A stretch of 64,000 nucleotides of DNA from an uncultured Desulfobulbus sp. (GTDB lineage: Bacteria > Desulfobacterota > Desulfobulbia > Desulfobulbales > Desulfobulbaceae), in assembly GCF_963665445.1 (NCBI RefSeq), contig NZ_OY762276.1:2927501-2991500 (forward strand). Reading direction: 5' to 3'. The position numbers and the translations under genes are program-made. Positions 41,447 through 50,055 of the stretch are shown here, piece by piece (positions within the stretch are counted from its first letter, which is position 1; the number at the start of each line of letters is the position of its first letter). The notes below the pieces were generated by a model, which saw nothing but the letters and a program-made list of their open reading frames with translations, was not told the origin of the DNA and did no database searches.

Positions 41447-44101
41447 ATGACCTCTTCCCTTCTGCTGCATACGACACCGCTGGATTCCATCTCCCACCGT
41501 CAGGCAGGTGGCAAGGGTTGGAACCTGTTTCGACTGAAGGCCGGCCAGTTTCCCGTTCCGCCATGGCTGATCATCGGCAGCACCATGTTCGACACGCTGG
41601 TTGCCCCGCACCGGGAGACCATCGCCACCCTCCTGCAGGGTCTTGATTGTACCGACAGCGCAGCCATCAAGGAGATCTCCGTCCAAATCGGATCCCGAAT
41701 CATGGGGCTTGCGTTCCCCGCCTCGCTCAGCAATGGGCTTGATGAAGCGCTCTCCACCCTGTTTGGCGGGCATGCCTCTTTTTCGGTGCGCTCATCTATT
41801 GTTGGGGAGGACTCTGCCGAGCACTCCTATGCCGGGCAGATGGATTCGTTTCTCAATATCCCCAAGAGCGCGGTGGAAGAGGCGGTCAAAAAGGTGTGGG
41901 CCTCGGCCTTTTCGGTGCGGGCCCTGGTCTACCGGCAACGCGCCCAGATCGGCTTCGACGGCATTTCGGCAGCGGTGATCGTCCAGGAGATGATCGTCCC
42001 CTATGCCTCCGGCGTCCTGTTTTCCCACGATCCACGCTCCGGTGAGTCGCGCTGCGTCATAGCCGCCGGATTTGGCGTCGGCGAGGGGGTGGTCGCCAAC
42101 AAGGTCGAAACCGACACCTACACCGTCAGCAGGGATCTCGTTATTGTCTGCAGAGATATACCGCTAAAAGAGCGACAAATGGTTTTTGCCGAATCGGGCG
42201 GGGTGCGGGCTGAGCCTCTGCCCCCTGAACGGCAGCGGCGGCAGATTCTCTCCGAAGAACAGATCCGGGAGCTGGCAATGATCGGCGCTAGGGGAGCGCA
42301 GTATTTTGGCAGCCCCCAGGACATGGAGTGGGCCTTTGATGCGCAGGGCCGACTCTTTGTCCTTCAGTCGCGTCCCATCGTTTTTCGCCAGCACTCTTCA
42401 GCAAAGGGGAAGACGGTGCGTGTCTGGGACAACGCCAACATCGTCGAAGGCTATCCCGGCATCACCCTGCCCCTCACCTTCAGCTTCATCCGGAACTGCT
42501 ACGAACACCTCTTGCGCAACGCAACCCTCGGCTTTCTCCTCCGCAAGAAGGATATCGGCAAGGATCTTGGCATCTTCACCAGCATGGTGGGGCTGTTGAA
42601 CGGCCGCATCTATTACAATCTCCCCCACTGGTACAAGATGATGTCGTATCTGCCGGGATACGAGCAATACCGGAAATCCTGGGACGAGATGATCGGCATC
42701 CAAGAGGGACTTGCGTGTCCTGCCGCCGAGCTCTCATCCATCAATCGCTGCTACGGTTGGGGAATGGCAATTTTCCGGCTGCTGACGCTCAGGCGAAACG
42801 CAGAAGTTTTTTCCAGGTTGTTTGACCGTTTCTACCAGAAATATGGCGATCTGGACTTCGCTGCCGCTGACGTGGACGACCTGATGGCGACCTACGAGAC
42901 CATGGAAAGGGAACTCCTGCAACACTGGCATCTCACCCTGTACAACGATTACAGCGCCATCAAATACTATGACTGGCTAAAACGCCTCAGTGAGCGCTGG
43001 GGACTGGTTTCTGAACCCAACCTGTACAACGATCTCCTGTGCGGGGAAGAGGGGGTGGAGAGTGTCGCGGTGGTGCATGCCCTCATGCGAATAGCCGAGA
43101 TGTTCCAGGCGGATTCCAGGCTCAAGGATTTGCTCACCCAAAAAGACGACCGGGAAATGTGGGAATACCTCAGTGGCGAGGACGCGCCATTGCAGGTGCA
43201 GGAGGCATTGAAGGTATATCTGCAACGCTACGGGGACCGAGCCGCGGAAGAACTGAAGCTGGAGAAGTCGAGTTATCGCGACGATCCTGCGGCGCTGGTT
43301 GGCCTGATCCGGAACTACGTTTCCCTGGGATTGAGCGTGGACAGGATGAGCACGGAAAATAGACAGATACGGAACGCTGCGGAGCGAAAGATCCGGCATC
43401 CGCTGGCATCCCCATGGAAACGCCTGGTGTTCGGCTTTGTCCTCGCTAACACCCGGAGCGCCATCGCCAACCGCGAGAATATGCGCTTTCGCCGCAGCCG
43501 CATCTTTGGCCTGGCCCGGCGGCTGTTCCTCCGTATGGGGCAACTCTGGTGCGAGCAAGGAATTCTGCACGATGCCCAGGATATCTTCTACCTGACCGTT
43601 GAGGATATTTTCGGGTTTTGCCGTGGGACCTCAGTCAATCACCAGCCCATGCGTCTGGTGGAAATCCGCAGGTCCGAATATGAACGATTTGCGCACATTG
43701 CGGTCGTTGACCGTTTCAGGACCGAAGGCATCCCCACCCTCAGTGCGGTGCATGGACTGGAGACTTGGCCCCATACCTCCAATACCTTGCAGGGGGTGGG
43801 ATGTGTTTCGGGAATCGCCTCCGGGACTGCGAGGGTCATCCATTCCCCGGCCGAACAGGCCGCTGGTGATGGCGATTTCATTCTGGTGACCAAATCAACC
43901 GATCCGGGCTGGGTCTTTCTCATGGTGATGTCCAAGGGCTTGGTGGTCGAAAAGGGCAGCCTCCTCTCCCATACGGCCATTATCGGCAGGGAACTGGGCA
44001 TCCCAACCATTGTCGGCGTCAAGGATGCGACACGGCAGATCCCCGATGGCGCCCGCATCATCATCGACGGTGGAACAGGAGAGATTCGTTGGCTCTTGTA
44101 G
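41447..44101 (+). CDS. PEP-synthase-like phosphotransferase (dikinase family)
   Basis: An 884-residue protein with the N-terminal ATP-grasp nucleotide-binding domain of PEP synthases (GGKGWNLFRLKAGQFPVPPW; SVRSSIVGEDSAEHSYAGQM; EWAFDAQGRLFVLQSRP near 310-330). It ends with the swivelling phospho-His domain (His842 in GSLLSHTAIIGRELGIPTIV, ending IIIDGGTGEI). The PEP/pyruvate TIM barrel is absent and replaced by about 450 unrelated residues, an arrangement like rifampin phosphotransferase. It probably transfers a phosphate from ATP through His842 to an unknown acceptor. ATG 41447 follows GGGGAGCGGG. The stop overlaps the next start. Confidence 0.85.
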   Translation: MTSSLLLHTTPLDSISHRQAGGKGWNLFRLKAGQFPVPPWLIIGSTMFDTLVAPHRETIATLLQGLDCTDSAAIKEISVQIGSRIMGLAFPASLSNGLDEALSTLFGGHASFSVRSSIVGEDSAEHSYAGQMDSFLNIPKSAVEEAVKKVWASAFSVRALVYRQRAQIGFDGISAAVIVQEMIVPYASGVLFSHDPRSGESRCVIAAGFGVGEGVVANKVETDTYTVSRDLVIVCRDIPLKERQMVFAESGGVRAEPLPPERQRRQILSEEQIRELAMIGARGAQYFGSPQDMEWAFDAQGRLFVLQSRPIVFRQHSSAKGKTVRVWDNANIVEGYPGITLPLTFSFIRNCYEHLLRNATLGFLLRKKDIGKDLGIFTSMVGLLNGRIYYNLPHWYKMMSYLPGYEQYRKSWDEMIGIQEGLACPAAELSSINRCYGWGMAIFRLLTLRRNAEVFSRLFDRFYQKYGDLDFAAADVDDLMATYETMERELLQHWHLTLYNDYSAIKYYDWLKRLSERWGLVSEPNLYNDLLCGEEGVESVAVVHALMRIAEMFQADSRLKDLLTQKDDREMWEYLSGEDAPLQVQEALKVYLQRYGDRAAEELKLEKSSYRDDPAALVGLIRNYVSLGLSVDRMSTENRQIRNAAERKIRHPLASPWKRLVFGFVLANTRSAIANRENMRFRRSRIFGLARRLFLRMGQLWCEQGILHDAQDIFYLTVEDIFGFCRGTSVNHQPMRLVEIRRSEYERFAHIAVVDRFRTEGIPTLSAVHGLETWPHTSNTLQGVGCVSGIASGTARVIHSPAEQAAGDGDFILVTKSTDPGWVFLMVMSKGLVVEKGSLLSHTAIIGRELGIPTIVGVKDATRQIPDGARIIIDGGTGEIRWLL

Positions 44102-45222
44102 ACTTTACCTTCAACCCGGATCTGACGGCCGAATTTCTTCGCTTTGGCGAGGAACTGTATCGCGGCGATCCCCACTGGATCCAGCCGTTGCGGGCCGATC
44201 TCGTTGCCCAGTTCTCACCCGACTCTCCCTTTTATCAGGTCCCGGAAAACCGGCACCGGCATTTTCTGGTCAAGCGGGAGGGACAGGTCATGGGCCGCAT
44301 CTCGGCCTTCGTCAACGCTGCCATGCACGATGCCGACGGTACGGCCGTGGCGGCCATCGGTTTTTTTGAATCCCGGAATGACGACACCGTGGCAGAGGAA
44401 CTCTTTACGGCGGCAATCACATGGCTCGGGCAGGAGTCAAAGGCGGCGAAAATTCGGGGGCCGATGAATTTCGATATCTGGCACGCCTATCGTCTGATGA
44501 TCCGAGGGTTCGAGGAGAGGACCTTTTACGGAGAGCCGTACAACAAGCCCTATTACCGGCAGATGTTCCTGAACAATGGATTTCAGGAGCAATATCTCTG
44601 GGACACGGTGGAGGTCACCGGGCAACCGACTTTGGCCAGACTGGCGGCCCGTTACCGGGAACGGTTGACGATGCTGACAGGACACGGGTATCGGTGCAGA
44701 CCGTTTGACCTGCATCGATTGCACAACGAGATCGGCACTTTGCACGAGGTGCTGAGTCGCTCCTTTGGCGGCTTTCTCTGCTTCACCCCAATTGATCTCA
44801 GCAATTTCGAGGCGTTGTTCGCACCGCGGCTGCGCTGGGCCCTGCATCCCCGACTCTGCTATTTTTGGTACGACAGCCAGGGGCTGGTGGCCGGATTTGC
44901 CGCCGCCTTTCTCGAATTATCCCAGGCGATTCGCGTTCTCAAGGGCGGATCCGGTTTCTTGGGAAAAATACGCTTTCTGCTCAAACGACGCCGTGTCGAC
45001 ACCATCAACTTTTTTATCAGCGGGATCACTCCGGAGGAAAAGAGGAAGCGAAGCGGCCTGGGCGGGGCCATGTTTTCCCACGTCGTGGGCAACATCCTGG
45101 ACTTGGGTTTTGAGCGTCTCCTGGTTCCCCTGATGGTCAAGGACAATCTGGCGCACAGATTTCTGGTGCATGATGCCCCGCCAGCGACGCGGGAATACGC
45201 CCTCTACGAATACAATCGATGA
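44089..45222 (+). CDS. GNAT-like acyltransferase homologue
   Basis: A 377-residue soluble protein. Residues about 1-150 and 240-377 have the look of tandem GNAT-like folds (HRHFLVKREGQVMGRISAFV; GPMNFDIWHAYRLMIRGFEE; PYYRQMFLNNGFQEQY). Similar uncharacterised N-acetyltransferase-like proteins occur in many bacteria. Start is TTG 44089 with GGAGAG 6 nt upstream, overlapping the preceding gene by 13 nt; its stop overlaps the next start (ATGA). The acceptor is unknown; in this operon, acylation of a lipid precursor is conceivable. Confidence 0.68.
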   Translation: MALVDFTFNPDLTAEFLRFGEELYRGDPHWIQPLRADLVAQFSPDSPFYQVPENRHRHFLVKREGQVMGRISAFVNAAMHDADGTAVAAIGFFESRNDDTVAEELFTAAITWLGQESKAAKIRGPMNFDIWHAYRLMIRGFEERTFYGEPYNKPYYRQMFLNNGFQEQYLWDTVEVTGQPTLARLAARYRERLTMLTGHGYRCRPFDLHRLHNEIGTLHEVLSRSFGGFLCFTPIDLSNFEALFAPRLRWALHPRLCYFWYDSQGLVAGFAAAFLELSQAIRVLKGGSGFLGKIRFLLKRRRVDTINFFISGITPEEKRKRSGLGGAMFSHVVGNILDLGFERLLVPLMVKDNLAHRFLVHDAPPATREYALYEYNR

Positions 45223-46139
45223 AGCTCTTACCTGCGATCCGCTATTACGATCGATACCGTCAAAGGGTGGAACAGGAGCAGGTCTATGCGGATTCCCTGC
45301 TCGCCTGGGCCTACAACACCCGCTGCGGACGCTGGATCCTGGCCCTCGTCCTGAAGCAGCCCTGCTTTTCCCGGTTGTACGGCTGGTACTGCAGGCAACC
45401 GATGAGCCGGCGGATGATTCGACCCTTTGTGAAAAAGATGCATGTCGATACCACGGAGATCACCCGTCCATTGGCGAGCTATGGCAGTTTTCACGCCTTT
45501 TTCACCCGTGAGATCGACCTCGGCAAACGCCCCGTGCACCCTGAAGGCCGGGTGTGCATCGCACCGACCGATGGCAAGGTGCTGGCCTATTCCCATGTCC
45601 GGGCAGGCACGACCTTCCGGGTCAAGCGCAGTGCGTTCAACCTGGAGAGCTTTCTCGCCGACAGCGGTCTGGCCAGGGACTACAACGGCGGATCAATGAT
45701 GATCGGCCGCCTCTGTTTTCGGGAGTATCACCACTTCCACTTTCCCGACTCCGGTGTTCCCGGCGCAGCAGTCTCCATTCCCGGATTCTTGCACGCCGGT
45801 GGTCCGTATGCCGAACATGGCCTGGTCCCCTTCTATGCGGAAAATCATCGGGTCAGGACACCCTTTGAGGCCGATCATTTCGGACCAATGCTGCTGGTCG
45901 AGATCGGCGCCATGGCCGTGGGATCGATCCACCAACTCTATCGACCAGGGACAAGGGTCGGCAAGGGGGAGCGAAAGGGATTCTTTGCGCCGGGCGGCTC
46001 CACCGTGGTCTTGCTCTTCAAGAAAGGCGTCATTGATTTTGACGAGGATCTTCTGGCAAACACCGAACGCGGCCTGGAAACCTCCATTCGCATGGGCGAC
46101 TCCATTGGGCGACAAGGCAGATGCAAGGATGTGCCCTGA
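45219..46139 (+). CDS. psd: Phosphatidylserine decarboxylase family protein
   Basis: A 306-residue enzyme of the phosphatidylserine decarboxylase family, which makes the pyruvoyl cofactor from a Ser in a conserved LGST motif. Here the motif is FAPGGSTVVLLF with Ser261; Gly replaces Leu. Other family blocks are FFTREIDLGKRPV, APTDGKVL, REYHHFHFPDSG and VGSIHQLYRPG. Archaea use homologues to decarboxylate archaetidylserine. It overlaps the previous gene (ATGA) and is followed after 25 nt by HMG-CoA reductase. The substrate could be phosphatidylserine or a modified lipid. Confidence 0.9.
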   Translation: MKLLPAIRYYDRYRQRVEQEQVYADSLLAWAYNTRCGRWILALVLKQPCFSRLYGWYCRQPMSRRMIRPFVKKMHVDTTEITRPLASYGSFHAFFTREIDLGKRPVHPEGRVCIAPTDGKVLAYSHVRAGTTFRVKRSAFNLESFLADSGLARDYNGGSMMIGRLCFREYHHFHFPDSGVPGAAVSIPGFLHAGGPYAEHGLVPFYAENHRVRTPFEADHFGPMLLVEIGAMAVGSIHQLYRPGTRVGKGERKGFFAPGGSTVVLLFKKGVIDFDEDLLANTERGLETSIRMGDSIGRQGRCKDVP

Positions 46140-46164
46140 ACCTCAACCTCGAGGAAACGAGACC

Positions 46165-47427
46165 ATGACGACGCCATTCAAAAAGATCGAAGCGTTGGCG
46201 GAGCTGCTGTTGCACAACCGGACAGTCGAGGAGTTGCGGCAGGTCTTAATACCCGACCCTGCCCGCCCCTATTCTCACTTCCCCAATTTCGCCGGATGCG
46301 GTCGGGACGAGCTCATCCATCGGTGGCATTGGCTCACCGAGAAGGGGGGCGACATTCCTCCCTCCCTGTATGCTGGTGAGGATCTGGAGGTCTACCATGC
46401 CAATATCGAGCATTGCATCGGCACCGTGAAAATCCCGGTGGGCATCGCCGGACCGGTGCGGGTCAACGGCTGTTTCGCCAAGGGTGATTATCTGCTGCCC
46501 CTGGCGACCACCGAGGCCGCACTGGTCGCCAGCTTTCACCGGGGCGCGGTGGTCCTGTCCAAAGTCGGGGGATGCTCGACAGCCCTTTTGACCGAGGGCG
46601 TCACCCGTTCGCCAGGCTTTGCCTTTGATTCGCTGATCGAAATGCTCATCTTTTCTCACTGGGTGCTCAGCCACCGGCCCGAGTTGCAGGAAGCCGCCAA
46701 CCGGACCACAGGGCATGGCCGCCTGGAAGACATCAGGTTTGCCGCCCAGGGCAACCTTCTCTATCTCCTCTGCGAATACTCCACGGGCGATGCCGCCGGT
46801 CAAAATATGGCCACCATCGCCACCCAGGCCCTGTGCGAACATCTGGTGGACAACGCTCCGGTGAAGCCCAAATACTGGTTGGTGGAGGCCAATGCCTCCG
46901 GCGACAAAAAGGCCTCGGCCCAGTCCTTCATGTCCGTTCGCGGCAAAAAGGTGACTGCCGAGGCCCTCATCCCCGGCCACGTGGTGGAGCGGTTCCTGCA
47001 CACGACAACCGACAGGATGGTCGAGGCCTGGCGGATGTCGGCCTTGGGCGGGGTGATGACGGGAACCATCGGTATCCAAGGACATTATGCCAATGGCCTG
47101 GCTGCCCTGTTCATTGCCTGCGGCCAGGATGCCGCCTGTGTCGCGGAGGCGGCGGTGGGGGTCACCCGGTTTGAAAAACGGCCCGACGGCGCCCTCTATG
47201 TTTCCGCCACCCTGCCCAATCTGATCGTCGGCACCATCGGCGGCGGGACGAAATTGCCGAGTCAACGGGCTGCCCTGGAGATCATGGGGTTGGCCGGCAG
47301 CGGGCATGCCAGGGCCTTTGCCGAGGTATGCGCCGCTGCGGCCCTGGCTGGCGAGGTTTCCATCGGTGGTTCCATGGCCGCGGGAGATTTCACCAGGGCA
47401 CATGTCGACCTGGCCCGCAAACGATAA
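46165..47427 (+). CDS. Class I HMG-CoA reductase
   Basis: A 420-residue hydroxymethylglutaryl-CoA reductase, which makes mevalonate from HMG-CoA with NAD(P)H. Conserved blocks: ENCIG-like HCIGTVKIPVGIAGPV, TTEAALVASFHRGAVV with the catalytic Glu, STGDAAGQNMATIA, EANASGDKKASAQS with the catalytic Lys, ACGQDAA with Asp, IGGGTKLPSQRAAL, and GSGHARAFAE with His. The short loop features fit the eukaryote/archaea type (class I). The start ATG 46165 is chosen because GGAAACGAG lies upstream and the longer frame lies inside psd. Most relatives of this bacterium use the MEP pathway, so a lone HMG-CoA reductase is notable. No other mevalonate gene is in the window. Confidence 0.92.
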   Translation: MTTPFKKIEALAELLLHNRTVEELRQVLIPDPARPYSHFPNFAGCGRDELIHRWHWLTEKGGDIPPSLYAGEDLEVYHANIEHCIGTVKIPVGIAGPVRVNGCFAKGDYLLPLATTEAALVASFHRGAVVLSKVGGCSTALLTEGVTRSPGFAFDSLIEMLIFSHWVLSHRPELQEAANRTTGHGRLEDIRFAAQGNLLYLLCEYSTGDAAGQNMATIATQALCEHLVDNAPVKPKYWLVEANASGDKKASAQSFMSVRGKKVTAEALIPGHVVERFLHTTTDRMVEAWRMSALGGVMTGTIGIQGHYANGLAALFIACGQDAACVAEAAVGVTRFEKRPDGALYVSATLPNLIVGTIGGGTKLPSQRAALEIMGLAGSGHARAFAEVCAAAALAGEVSIGGSMAAGDFTRAHVDLARKR

Positions 47428-47471
47428 CCAAGGGAGACCCAATGAAGATACCGATGTCCTGATCGAGGGGA

Positions 47472-48590
47472 ATGGCCATGGAGGCAAAAATGATGGAGAC
47501 CGAAATTACCGGCAAGGTTGCCTTCGATACAATCCGTTATGCCCAGTGCTGGGAAGACGCGGATATTTTGCTGGAGGGGTTGGATATTCAAAAAGGAGAC
47601 GTCTGCCTGGGGATTGCCTCGGCCGGTGACAACTGCCTCTCCATGCTCACCCGTCATCCCGCGATAGTGATCGCGGTGGATATCAACCCGGCCCAATTGG
47701 CCTGCCTGGAACTGCGGGTGGCCGCGTACAAATGTCTGCACCATCACGAACTGCTCGAACTGATCGGCTCCCGTCCCAGTGAACAACGGATGCAACTTTT
47801 TGAGCGGTGCGCTCCTGCTTTGCCCGAGAAAACCGCGGCCTTTTGGCGGGAGCGCAAGCCGTTGATCGAACAGGGAATTGGTGGCGCAGGCAGGTTTGAG
47901 CACTACCTGCGTCTTGCCCGTCGCTCTGTACTGCCCCTGATTCACTCTCGCACCAGGATCGACCAGCTATTCCAGGTCAAAGGACAACAGGAATGCCGGC
48001 TATTTTACGATCAGCGTTGGGACAACTGGCGCTGGCGCTTGTTGTTCAAGTTCTTTTTCAGCCGCTGGCTCATGGGGAGACTGGGGCGGGACCCCTCGTT
48101 TTTTGCCTATGTGGAGGGTTCCGTGGCGGATCGGATTTTATCGCGAACGCGGCATGCCCTCCGGGAATCGAATCCGGGAGAGAACCCCTACCTGCATTGG
48201 ATTTTGACCGGAACCCATGGCGAGGCCCTGCCGCATGCCCTGAGACCTGAACATTTTGCCGTGATCCGGGACAACATCGATCGACTGGAATGCCGTTTGG
48301 CATCGCTTGAAAGCACACTGGAAATCGAGGGGAAAAAGGGCCTGGACAGACTAAATCTCAGCGATATTTTTGAATATATGTCAGAGAAAGGTGCCAACAA
48401 GGTCCTGGAAAACGTCGTGAGGGCAACGCGCGGCAATGGTCGCCTGGCCTATTGGAACATGCTGGTGCCCAGGAGTTGTCCGGCGGAGTGGAACGAACGG
48501 GTACGGCGGCTGCGGGAGCTAGGGGATCGTTTGCATCAGATTGACAAGACTTTTTTTTACACCATCTTTGTGGTCGAAGAGGTGCTATGA
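47472..48590 (+). CDS. BtaA-like DUF3419 3-amino-3-carboxypropyl transferase
   Basis: A 372-residue protein of the DUF3419/BtaA family. BtaA transfers the aminocarboxypropyl group of S-adenosylmethionine to diacylglycerol to form homoserine lipid. Seen here: IRYAQCWEDADILLEGLDIQ, the SAM-binding LGIASAGDNCLSML and VIAVDINPAQLACLELR, and the C-terminal LSDIFEYMSEKGANKVLENV. It starts at ATG 47472 with GAGGGG upstream, 44 nt after HMG-CoA reductase, and overlaps the next gene (ATGA). No BtaB methyltransferase is nearby, so the head group may stay unmethylated or the acceptor may differ. Confidence 0.87.
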   Translation: MAMEAKMMETEITGKVAFDTIRYAQCWEDADILLEGLDIQKGDVCLGIASAGDNCLSMLTRHPAIVIAVDINPAQLACLELRVAAYKCLHHHELLELIGSRPSEQRMQLFERCAPALPEKTAAFWRERKPLIEQGIGGAGRFEHYLRLARRSVLPLIHSRTRIDQLFQVKGQQECRLFYDQRWDNWRWRLLFKFFFSRWLMGRLGRDPSFFAYVEGSVADRILSRTRHALRESNPGENPYLHWILTGTHGEALPHALRPEHFAVIRDNIDRLECRLASLESTLEIEGKKGLDRLNLSDIFEYMSEKGANKVLENVVRATRGNGRLAYWNMLVPRSCPAEWNERVRRLRELGDRLHQIDKTFFYTIFVVEEVL

Positions 48591-49909
48591 GCCCCTGGAT
48601 CGGCATCCTGATCGCGACCGGTGCATTTTTCGGACTGATCATCGGATGCAGGGTTTGGGCGCGACCGCTGGGCCTTTCGCCGGAATTGAGCCGAAAGATC
48701 ATTCATATCGGCTTGGGATTGACGAGCGCCTGTTTTCCCTTTCTTTTCTCCACCCTGTGGCCGGTTATCTTTATCGCGGCAACAGCCGTCCTGATGCTGG
48801 GCATGATCAGATTGCTGCCGGCATTAAAAAAGTCGTTAGGGCCGCCCCTGCATGGCGTCGGTCGCCCATCCCTCGGAGAAATCTATTTCCCGGTGGCGGT
48901 GGCCACCGTCTGGATCGTTGCCAACAAACACCCCCTCTTCTACAGCCTTTCCATACTGGTGCTGGCCCTGGCGGACGCCTTTGCGGCCCTTGTCGGCACA
49001 CGATACGGGCGCAAGCGATACACGACCCTGGAGGGCTACAAGACCTGGGAGGGCAGTGTCGTCTTTTTCCTGATCACGTTCCTGTGCATCCATATCCCCT
49101 TGCTGCTGCTCACCGATATCGGAAGGGCCCAAAGCCTGCTACTCGCCCTGCTGATTGGCGTCTTGGTGACGATCATCGAGGCCGTCTCCTGGCGGGGGCT
49201 CGACAACCTCTTCATCCCCATCTCGGTCTGTATTTTTCTCGATGCCTATCAGCAGGCCGATGTGCAGCAGCTCTGTTTCAGGCTCGGGTTGATCCTGCTC
49301 ACCCTGGCCCTGCTGTTCGCGGTCAGATCACGGACGAATTTTGACGATGCCTCGTTGCTCGGGGCTAGCCTTGTTCCCTTTCTGGTGGTTACGATCGGCG
49401 GTTGGCAATGGGCTGTGGCCCCGGTCATTGTTTTTGCCAATTACCTGTTTCTCGATATAAGCAGGAAGAAGAACACAGGAAATACCTACACGATCAACGC
49501 TCTCCTCGCCGTGACCATGCCGGGATTCTTTTGGTTGATGCTCTATCACCGTTACCAGGATGAGATTTATTTTTTCTCGTATTCCTTAGGCTACATGGCT
49601 GAGTTGATCGGGGCATACCTGACCCAGTGGGCGGTGCTGGATGATGAAAGATCGTTTCTAACGCTCTCCGTCACGGGGGCTTCGTTTGGGTACTGCATGA
49701 TTATGGTGCCGTATTTGTTGTTTTCGTCGGGTAATTTTTCCTTCGCCATCGTGGGACTGTCCGTCGTGATCGCTCTTTGCAGTGGCCAGTTGTTGTGCAG
49801 CCTGGTGCCTGTTCTCAGAACCTTCTCAGCGATCACAGACAAATTTTTGGTGCAGGGGATAATCGGTTTTGTGGCTTCGATTGTGCCGTTGTTTGTCCCC
49901 TTGGGATGA
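48587..49909 (+). CDS. Dolichol-kinase/phytol-kinase-like membrane protein with extra half
   Basis: A 440-residue polytopic membrane protein. The first 210 residues match the dolichol kinase/phytol kinase/CTP-transferase group: LSRKIIHIGLGLTSA, LALADAFAALVGTRYGRKRY, KTWEGSVVFF and the final EAVSWRGLDN. These enzymes phosphorylate polyprenols or diacylglycerol with CTP. The second half adds about seven helices with a polar segment (RTNFDDASLLGASLVPFLVV; NTGNTYTINALLAV) similar to DUF92-type membrane proteins. It is the last gene of the operon. Activation of an isoprenoid or glycerolipid alcohol is the likely job. Confidence 0.8.
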   Translation: MSPWIGILIATGAFFGLIIGCRVWARPLGLSPELSRKIIHIGLGLTSACFPFLFSTLWPVIFIAATAVLMLGMIRLLPALKKSLGPPLHGVGRPSLGEIYFPVAVATVWIVANKHPLFYSLSILVLALADAFAALVGTRYGRKRYTTLEGYKTWEGSVVFFLITFLCIHIPLLLLTDIGRAQSLLLALLIGVLVTIIEAVSWRGLDNLFIPISVCIFLDAYQQADVQQLCFRLGLILLTLALLFAVRSRTNFDDASLLGASLVPFLVVTIGGWQWAVAPVIVFANYLFLDISRKKNTGNTYTINALLAVTMPGFFWLMLYHRYQDEIYFFSYSLGYMAELIGAYLTQWAVLDDERSFLTLSVTGASFGYCMIMVPYLLFSSGNFSFAIVGLSVVIALCSGQLLCSLVPVLRTFSAITDKFLVQGIIGFVASIVPLFVPLG

Positions 49910-50055
49910 ATCGGCGAAACCATCAACGAGGTATGGTTCTTTCGTTCGATCCACCGGGGTATGTTCAGGATCATTCCTTGTTGAGTGGCCGACGCGGGCC
50001 TGAGTGCAGGAGAGGCAAGGCGGCGTAGATCATCGGACGCAAGTCCACTTCAGCA

